Shown here piece after piece: positions 6,456 through 11,324 of a DNA stretch of 11,324 nt. The notes beneath the pieces were generated by a model. The model had not been told where the DNA came from, made no database searches, and saw nothing but the letters and a program-made list of their open reading frames with translations. The position numbers were made by a program, and so were the translations under genes. Positions within the stretch are counted from its first letter, which is position 1. Every line of letters begins with the position of its first letter. This DNA comes from Syntrophaceae bacterium UBA6252. GTDB taxonomy: Bacteria > Desulfobacterota > Syntrophia > Syntrophales > UBA6807. The stretch spans positions 39,796 to 51,119 of the forward strand of contig DJVQ01000065.1 in NCBI GenBank assembly GCA_002441265.1, given 5' to 3'.

Positions 6456-7100
6456 ATGGGTTATTTCATCACCTTTGAGGGAATAGAAGGTTCGGGAAAG
6501 ACAACCCAGATCAGAAAAGCGGCCGGGTTCCTCGCCGCGGAACGGATTCCCTGTCTTCTCACCGAGGAGCCGGGAGGCACCGGGCTTGGACGGATCCTGA
6601 GAAAAATTCTCCTCGACAAAACGGCGCTTCGGATCGGAGACAGGGCGGAGCTGCTGCTCTTCGCGGCGGACCGGGCCCAGCATGTGGAGGAAACCATCCT
6701 TCCCGCGCTCCGGGAGGGAAAGGTTGTCCTGTGCGACCGTTTCTCCGACGCCACGACGGCCTATCAGGGTTTCGGAAGAGGTCTCGACCGGGACGCCGTC
6801 CGATGGCTCAACGCGTTTGCCGCGGGATCGTTGAGACCGGACCGGACCTATCTTTTCGACATTTCCCCGGACGAGGGGCTGGAACGGGTTCGGATGCGTT
6901 CCGCGGAAAACGGGACGAATCCGCCCGAAAAGGACCGTTTCGAAGGGGAGGCCGTGGTTTTTCACAGGAAAATCCGGGAGGGATACCTGGCCCTCGCCAG
7001 GGAGGAACCGGACCGGTTCCGGGTTTTCCGTGGCAGCGATCCCGTCGATTCCCTTCACCGGGAAGTGGTCCGGGACCTGCTGGAACTCCTCCGCAGGTGA
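6456..7100 (+). CDS. tmk: Thymidylate kinase
   Basis: Phosphorylates dTMP to dTDP with ATP, an essential cytosolic step toward dTTP. The protein has 214 residues, a standard length. The P-loop is GIEGSGKTT (9-17) with Lys15. TEEPGGT follows at 36-42, FAADRAQH at 69-76, and the signature DRFSDATTAYQG starts at Asp94-Arg95, where many homologues have DRY or DRH. The lid region contains RMRSAENG with DRFE at 160-163. ATG6456 places the P-loop at the usual distance from the N terminus; the ribosome-binding site is poor (GGCGGG). The stop is followed by holB after 7 bases, and the order tmk-holB-ricT is conserved widely in bacteria, which supports one transcript. Confidence 0.96.
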   Translation: MGYFITFEGIEGSGKTTQIRKAAGFLAAERIPCLLTEEPGGTGLGRILRKILLDKTALRIGDRAELLLFAADRAQHVEETILPALREGKVVLCDRFSDATTAYQGFGRGLDRDAVRWLNAFAAGSLRPDRTYLFDISPDEGLERVRMRSAENGTNPPEKDRFEGEAVVFHRKIREGYLALAREEPDRFRVFRGSDPVDSLHREVVRDLLELLRR

Positions 7101-7107
7101 CGCCGCC

Positions 7108-8088
7108 ATGCCGTTTGACGACATCGCAGGCCAGGAAAGGCCCAAAGCGGTCCTCAGACGTACCATCGAAAAGGGACGGGTGCCGCATGCCTTCCTTTTT
7201 CACGGCATCCGGGGAATTGGAAAATTCGAGACGGCCCTCGTCTTCGCCGCGGCGCTGAATTGCGGAAGCCCCGGGGGGGACGCCTGCGGGTCCTGTCCCT
7301 CGTGCGTGAAGATGAAAGCGGGGAATCATCCCGACGTGCTCGTCTTCCGGCCGGACGGGGCCTTCATCCGTCTGGCGGCGATCCGGGAGCTTCAGCATCA
7401 GATCCAGTTCAGGCCCTACGAAGGGAAGCGGAAGGTGTTCCTCCTCGACGAGGCGGACCGGATGAACGAGCCGGCGGCGAACGCCCTTCTCAAGACCCTG
7501 GAGGAACCCCTTTCCGGAAACGTCCTGATTCTCGTGTCCTCCCGGCCTTACCGGCTCCCGAGAACCGTTTTCTCACGCTGCCAGCCGCTCCGTTTCGATC
7601 CGCTGCCGGAGGAACGGATCGCCCTTTTTCTCGAGAAAACGCATTCCGTCGGGCCCGAGGAGGCCCGCATCGTCGCCGCCTCCTCCGGGGGAAGCCTGGA
7701 ACGGGCCCTCGAAGCGCTCCGGGAGGACCACCGCTCCGAGAGAAAGGCCGTCGTCGAAAGGATCGCATCGTGCATGGAAAAGAAGGACCCCCTCGACCTT
7801 TTCGCCCTTCCCGCCCTCTTCGGGGAAACGCGGCCCGAAGTTTCGGGAATCCTCCAGGAAATCGAGGGCTGGTGCCGGGACATGCTCGTTTTCAAGGAAC
7901 AGGGGCCGGCGGCGCTTCTGACCTGCCCCGATCTGGCCGGATGGACGGCCCGCGCCTCCCGGCTGCTGACCGGTGAGGACATTCTGAACGCCGTCGCGGC
8001 CGTGCGCAGGGCCCGGGAGTCCATCGAACAGAATGCGAACCGGCAGTTGACTTTGGAGTCAATGCTGTTTAAACTCGTCACCCTATGA
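7108..8088 (+). CDS. holB: DNA polymerase III clamp-loader delta' subunit
   Basis: Delta' is part of the clamp loader that places the beta clamp on primed DNA. I place the start at ATG7108, giving 326 residues, because MPFDDIAGQ matches the family N terminus and AGGTGA (7095-7100) is a fitting ribosome-binding site; an in-frame ATG at 7030 lies inside tmk. Domains: AAA+ module with VPHAFLFHG, a P-loop-like GIRGIGKF (33-40) in which the usual Thr/Ser after Lys is Phe, zinc-binding cysteines Cys52, Cys60, Cys63 and Cys66, Walker B FLLDEAD (111-117), NALLKTLEEP, and SRC (156-158), the arginine-finger motif. Delta' proteins commonly lack ATPase activity, so the odd P-loop is not a defect. The C-terminal part (about 210-326) is the less conserved collar region. 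It overlaps ricT by four bases. Confidence 0.92.
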   Translation: MPFDDIAGQERPKAVLRRTIEKGRVPHAFLFHGIRGIGKFETALVFAAALNCGSPGGDACGSCPSCVKMKAGNHPDVLVFRPDGAFIRLAAIRELQHQIQFRPYEGKRKVFLLDEADRMNEPAANALLKTLEEPLSGNVLILVSSRPYRLPRTVFSRCQPLRFDPLPEERIALFLEKTHSVGPEEARIVAASSGGSLERALEALREDHRSERKAVVERIASCMEKKDPLDLFALPALFGETRPEVSGILQEIEGWCRDMLVFKEQGPAALLTCPDLAGWTARASRLLTGEDILNAVAAVRRARESIEQNANRQLTLESMLFKLVTL

Positions 8089-8963
8089 AAACCAACGAAA
8101 CGGCCTCTCCCGAGGAAAAGAGGGACGCCCTTCCCGAAGAAGCGATCCCGGAGATCTGGACTGCCTGCGTTCAGATGAAGACACGGACCCAGACGTTTCT
8201 CGCCAACCTGGGAACGGAGCCGGTCCGCAAAGGGGACAAACTGATCGTCGAAACGGAAAACGGCCCGGCCATCGGAACGGTGGCGACCGCGTGGCTCTTC
8301 GATCCCTCCGATCCCATCCCGGGAAAAATGAAGACGGTTCTCCGGAGGCTCACCGAGGAAGACCTCCAGATCGAAAGGGAGAACGGGGAAATCGAAACCA
8401 GGGCCTACCAGTTCTGCCTGTCCTGCATCGAGAAGAGAAATCTTCCCATGAAACTCATCGACGTGGAGTACCTCTTCGACCGGAGCAGGCTCATTTTCTA
8501 CTTTACGGCGGAAAGCCGCGTGGATTTCCGCGAACTGGTCAAGGACCTCGTCCAGGAATTCAAGACGCGGATCGAACTGCGCCAGATCTGGGTGCGGAGC
8601 GAAGCCCAGCTTCTCGGGGGGATCGGGATCTGCGGCAGGGAGGTCTGCTGCATCCGTTTTCTGAACACCTTCGCCCCCGTTTCCATCAAGATGGCCAAGG
8701 AACAGCAGATGCTGCTGAATCCCGAGAAGATCTCCGGGCTGTGCGGAAGGCTCATGTGCTGCCTCGCCTATGAATACGGCCACTACGCCAAGGCGAAAAA
8801 GAGGCTTCCCAAATGCGGGGCGGCCGTCGACACGGACAAGGGGAAAGGGACTGTGGTCCGTCAGAATCTCATGGAGGGCAAGGTCACCGTCGCCCTCGAG
8901 GACGGCAAGGAAGTGGAAGTCTCCCTTCTCGAGCTGAGAACCGAATCCACCCTCAGCCTGTGA
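8085..8963 (+). CDS. ricT: RicT/YaaT-type PSP1-domain protein
   Basis: Homologue of Bacillus RicT (YaaT), which with RicA and RicF binds [4Fe-4S] clusters and steers RNase Y in mRNA processing; its role in this group is unknown. The 292-residue protein shows the PSP1 C-terminal hallmark: LPMKLIDVEYLFD (120-132), FYFTAESRVDFRELVKDL, GGIGICGREVCC (178-189), PVSIKMAKEQ and KISGLCGRLMCCLAYE (215-230). Cysteines at 111, 114, 183, 188, 189, 220, 225, 226 and 244 include the family-conserved ones. Where I remember RQIGVRDE in homologues, this one has RQIWVRSE (166-173). About 25 charged N-terminal residues precede the conserved part. Start and holB stop share ATGA (8085-8088), and no ribosome-binding site is visible, so translation is probably coupled to holB. 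Confidence 0.9.
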   Translation: MKTNETASPEEKRDALPEEAIPEIWTACVQMKTRTQTFLANLGTEPVRKGDKLIVETENGPAIGTVATAWLFDPSDPIPGKMKTVLRRLTEEDLQIERENGEIETRAYQFCLSCIEKRNLPMKLIDVEYLFDRSRLIFYFTAESRVDFRELVKDLVQEFKTRIELRQIWVRSEAQLLGGIGICGREVCCIRFLNTFAPVSIKMAKEQQMLLNPEKISGLCGRLMCCLAYEYGHYAKAKKRLPKCGAAVDTDKGKGTVVRQNLMEGKVTVALEDGKEVEVSLLELRTESTLSL

Positions 8964-8983
8964 GGAGAGTCGGGAAAAACCTG

Positions 8984-9009
8984 GGGGAAACGGTCCCACG
9001 GACCGCCCC
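8984..9009 (+). promoter_or_regulatory. Strong hairpin just upstream of metG
   Basis: CGGTCC (8991-8996) and GGACCG (9000-9005) form a perfect 6-bp stem with a 3-base loop. It is extended across a bulged AAA (8988-8990) by GGGG (8984-8987) pairing with CCCC (9006-9009), ten pairs in all. It ends two bases before the metG ribosome-binding site GGAGAG (9012-9017). No T-tract follows. It may affect metG translation, mRNA processing or stability; it does not resemble a T-box or SAM riboswitch. Confidence 0.5.
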
Positions 9010-9024
9010 GCGGAGAGAACGAAC

Positions 9025-10920
9025 ATGAAAAAGGCCTTCTACGTCACAACGCCGATCTATTACGTGAACGCATCCCCCCACATCGGTCATGCCTATACGA
9101 CCATCCTTGCCGACGTCATGTCGCGGTTCTACCGGCTTCTCGGATACGACACCTTCTTTCTCACGGGTACGGACGAGCACGGGGACAAGATCGCCGAGGC
9201 GGCGGCCCGGGCGAACGAAACCCCGAAGGCCTACGCCGACCGCTACAGCAATCAGTTCCGGTCCCTGTGGCCGGAACTTTCGGTGACAAACACCTCCTTC
9301 ATCCGGACGACCGACGAGGACCACGTGCGGACGGTCCGGTACATCCTCCAGAAGGTATACGACCAGGGGGACATCTATTTCGGCCAGTACGGAGGGCATT
9401 ACTGCGTCGGGTGCGAGCGGTTCTACCGGGAAAGCGAACTCGAGGAGGGGAAATGCCCGGACCACGGGACCGTTCCGGAATTCCGGCAGGAAAGCAACTA
9501 CTTCTTCCGGATGAGCAAATACCAGGACTGGCTCATCGGGTACATCCGGGACAACCCCGACTTCATCCGCCCCGAACGCTACCGGAACGAGGTTCTGGCC
9601 TTCCTCAGGGAGCCCCTGGAGGACCTGTGCATCTCCCGTCCCAAGACGAGGCTCACATGGGGCATCACCCTTCCCTTCGATGAAAACTACGTCACCTATG
9701 TCTGGTTCGACGCGCTCATCAACTACCTCACGGGAATCGGCTATCCCGACGACGCCCGTTTCGAAAGGTTCTGGCCCGTCTGCGAACACCTGATCGCCAA
9801 GGACATTCTCAAGCCCCACGGCATCTACTGGCCCACCATGCTCCAGGCGGTGGGAATTCCGCCGTGCCGGCACCTGAACGTCCACGGGTACTGGAACATC
9901 GACGAGGGGAAAATGTCCAAGAGCCGGGGAACGGTCATCAATCCCATGGACCTGAAGGACAAGTACGGGCTCGACGCCTTCCGGTACTATCTGCTCCGGG
10001 AAATGGTCTTCGGCCTCGACTCCAGCTTCAGCGAGGAAAGCTTCGTGCTCCGCCTGAATTCGGATCTGGCCAACGACCTGGGGAACCTCGTCAGCCGCTC
10101 CCTGACCATGGCCGGCAAGTACTGCGAGGGGAAAGTCCCCCGGGCCGCCGCGCCGGCGGAGGAGGACCGTCCCCTCATCGACAGGGCGCTGGGGCTCTTT
10201 CGGGAGGTGGAGGAATCCTTCCGGGCGCTCCAGTTCCACAAGGCGCTCATCGCCGTATGGGAATTCGTGGGCATGACGAACAAATACATCGTGGAGCGGG
10301 AACCCTGGACACTCGCCAAGGATCCCTCGAACAAAGACCGTCTGGACACGGTTCTTTACAACGTCCTGGAAGCCCTGCGGTTCATCGCCGTCCTCGTCGG
10401 CCCCGTCATGCCGGACGGCACGGAGAAAATCCTGGAACGGATCGGATGCGCCGCCCCCTCCGCGAGGAACGCCGAAGCCCTCCGTTCCTGGGGCGTCCTC
10501 GAGGCCGGAAGCCCGCTTCAGGTGGGGGAGGCCCTGTTCCCGCGGGTACGGTGGGAAAAGAAGGAGGAGAAGAAAGTGCGCAGGCTGGAAGATGTGAAGC
10601 CCGAAATCACCCTGGACGATTTCGCCAAAGCGGACCTCCGGGTGGCCCTGATCCTGGAAGCGGAGCGGGTCCCCCGGTCGGACAAGCTGGTCAAGCTGAA
10701 AATCGACGTGGGAGAAGAGCGGACCATCGTCGCCGGAATCGGAAAGGACTACCGGCCCGAGGATCTCGTGGGGCGCCGGATCGCCGTGGTGGTCAACCTG
10801 AAGCCGGCGAAACTCATGGGCGTCGAGTCCCACGGGATGCTGCTCGCCACGGACAGGGAGGGGGGGCTCTCCCTCATCGGTTTCGACGGCGACGCCCGGG
10901 TGGGCGCGAAGATCCGTTAA
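9025..10920 (+). CDS. metG: Methionyl-tRNA synthetase with C-terminal tRNA-binding domain
   Basis: Class I synthetase that charges tRNA-Met, including the initiator. The 631-residue protein begins MKKAFYVTTPIYYVN with the HIGH motif at 19-22, TGTDEHGDK near 48-56, and a single zinc knuckle Cys127-x2-Cys130 with Cys144 and His147. The KMSKS loop is at 296-300, preceded by NVHGYWNIDEG. An alpha-helical anticodon-binding domain follows (about 340-500), then a charged linker (KKEEKK, about 512-517) and a C-terminal OB-fold tRNA-binding domain (528-631, from ITLDDFAKADLRV to GMLLATD) of the Trbp111/CsaA type that allows dimerisation. The zinc form is the single-knuckle type rather than the double-knuckle E. 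coli form. GGAGAG (9012-9017) precedes ATG9025. It shares TTAA with the convergent downstream gene, so no spacer for a terminator exists. Confidence 0.97.
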   Translation: MKKAFYVTTPIYYVNASPHIGHAYTTILADVMSRFYRLLGYDTFFLTGTDEHGDKIAEAAARANETPKAYADRYSNQFRSLWPELSVTNTSFIRTTDEDHVRTVRYILQKVYDQGDIYFGQYGGHYCVGCERFYRESELEEGKCPDHGTVPEFRQESNYFFRMSKYQDWLIGYIRDNPDFIRPERYRNEVLAFLREPLEDLCISRPKTRLTWGITLPFDENYVTYVWFDALINYLTGIGYPDDARFERFWPVCEHLIAKDILKPHGIYWPTMLQAVGIPPCRHLNVHGYWNIDEGKMSKSRGTVINPMDLKDKYGLDAFRYYLLREMVFGLDSSFSEESFVLRLNSDLANDLGNLVSRSLTMAGKYCEGKVPRAAAPAEEDRPLIDRALGLFREVEESFRALQFHKALIAVWEFVGMTNKYIVEREPWTLAKDPSNKDRLDTVLYNVLEALRFIAVLVGPVMPDGTEKILERIGCAAPSARNAEALRSWGVLEAGSPLQVGEALFPRVRWEKKEEKKVRRLEDVKPEITLDDFAKADLRVALILEAERVPRSDKLVKLKIDVGEERTIVAGIGKDYRPEDLVGRRIAVVVNLKPAKLMGVESHGMLLATDREGGLSLIGFDGDARVGAKIR

Positions 10921-11324
10921 TCGTCGAGGTCGCCCACCTCGCGGGCCAGTTTCTCCTCGGAAACGGCGGGCGCGCCTCCCGCCGGCGCTTCCACGGGAAC
11001 GTCCACCGGTCGGACCCACTTCCTGAGCACGCCGGACGTTCCGGGCACATTCAATTTCCGGAACAGAAAAGCGAAACGTTCCTCCAGCTCCCCGCCGATG
11101 GCGGCGAGCGTCTCGGGGGGAAGATCCCAGAAGTCCTTTTTAAAGGGGCCGAATCCCTTTTTCCGGGTCTTGTAGAGAAATTGTTCCTCCGTGTCCTTTT
11201 CCTTTTTCTCCCCCGCGAGATCGGTCCGGATATAGTCGTAGATCCGCTCCCGCAGGGCATCGGGAAAAGCGGCGCTGTCGAGGATGATGTTCTGGAATCC
11301 CGTGGCGAGGTGGATTTCCGCCGT
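10917..11324 (-). CDS. C-terminal part of a probable class II (fructose-bisphosphate) aldolase-like protein
   Basis: The minus strand is open from the right window edge to TAA (complement of 10917-10919), giving 135 residues with no start codon inside, so the gene's 5' part lies beyond the window. The translation starts TAEIHLATGFQNIILDS, then FPDALRERIYDYI, EEQFLYKTRKKGFGPFKKDF and LEERFAFLFRKLNV, and ends with a Pro/Ala-rich linker and an acidic tail ending VGDLDD. The AEIHLATGFQN segment looks like the last barrel strand of class II aldolases, and I recall the QFxYKTRKKxxGPFK pattern from longer class II aldolases of anaerobic bacteria. Coding character is clear: mostly G/C at third positions and a balanced amino-acid composition. 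The aldolase name is recognition from memory and is moderate. Its stop overlaps the metG stop tail to tail. Confidence 0.62.
   Translation of the reverse strand, partial: TAEIHLATGFQNIILDSAAFPDALRERIYDYIRTDLAGEKKEKDTEEQFLYKTRKKGFGPFKKDFWDLPPETLAAIGGELEERFAFLFRKLNVPGTSGVLRKWVRPVDVPVEAPAGGAPAVSEEKLAREVGDLDD
10925..10941. other. Small hairpin just past the metG stop
   Basis: CGAGGT (10925-10930) and ACCTCG (10936-10941) form a perfect 6-bp stem with a 5-base loop, inside the last codons of the minus-strand gene and four bases after the metG stop. No T-tract lies on either side. It may be the only structure available to end or trim metG mRNA, or it may be chance within coding DNA. Confidence 0.3.

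Noticed and set aside
7030..7107. Earlier in-frame ATG for holB at 7030
   Set aside because: It lies inside tmk; family N termini begin at MPFDDIAGQ, and AGGTGA sits correctly before ATG7108.
7548..9026. A 492-residue minus-strand frame opposite holB and ricT
   Set aside because: Antisense to two well-recognised proteins and without any motif.
8953..11019. A 688-residue minus-strand frame opposite metG
   Set aside because: Lies over metG and conflicts with the real minus-strand aldolase-like frame at 10917-11324; low-complexity shadow composition.
11051..11260. A 69-residue minus-strand frame at the right end
   Set aside because: It is in a different frame from the 135-residue coding sequence there, which has far better composition and recognisable motifs.
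1..11324. CRISPR array, tRNA/rRNA, phage or plasmid genes, defence system, T-box or other known riboswitch
   Set aside because: I looked for spaced direct repeats, integrase or transposase motifs, tRNA-like cloverleaves and known riboswitch cores in the gaps and saw none. The gaps are too short for most of them.

Overview
This is a GC-rich stretch of bacterial chromosome in which every gene but the last reads left to right. It looks like conserved housekeeping DNA rather than a mobile or accessory island. The contents point to an anaerobe, most likely a Desulfobacterota (former Deltaproteobacteria) member. The clues are the 2[4Fe-4S] ferredoxin, a NifU-like protein, a RicT/PSP1 protein between holB and metG, and an intergenic repeat containing GACGGCTTCGTAAAAAGT that resembles repeats I remember from that group. 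The phylum is inference and the order cannot be fixed from this window.

Layout. 1-644: 3' part of ispA (short-chain polyprenyl diphosphate synthase). 642-800: palindromic, MITE/REP-like repeat that supplies the ispA stop codon and ends just before dxs. 803-2716: dxs. 2738-3520: tlyA rRNA methyltransferase. 3528-5246: ispH fused to a C-terminal UbiA-like membrane domain. 5302-5892: lipoprotein of unknown function. 5966-6187: NifU C-terminal-domain protein. 6240-6422: 2[4Fe-4S] ferredoxin. 6456-7100: tmk. 7108-8088: holB. 8085-8963: ricT. 9025-10920: metG. 10917-11324: on the minus strand, the C-terminal part of a probable class II aldolase, cut by the window edge. No stretch longer than 300 bases lacks a gene.

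How the genes work together. The first block is an isoprenoid block: Dxs opens the MEP pathway, IspH closes it, and IspA condenses the resulting IPP and DMAPP. IspH is a [4Fe-4S] enzyme that needs low-potential electrons, and a putative Fe-S carrier and a ferredoxin lie just downstream. The second block is the common tmk-holB-ricT-metG cluster (dTTP synthesis, clamp loading, RNA-related Fe-S protein, Met-tRNA charging). Gaps are short and no T-tract terminator was seen, so one or two long transcripts are plausible.

The most unusual item is the IspH-UbiA-like fusion. Its membrane half keeps the second Asp-rich motif of the UbiA superfamily but lacks the canonical first one. Next are the nested-palindrome repeat at the ispA-dxs junction and a strong hairpin just before metG. 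I see no defence system, prophage, CRISPR array, insertion sequence, tRNA or rRNA.
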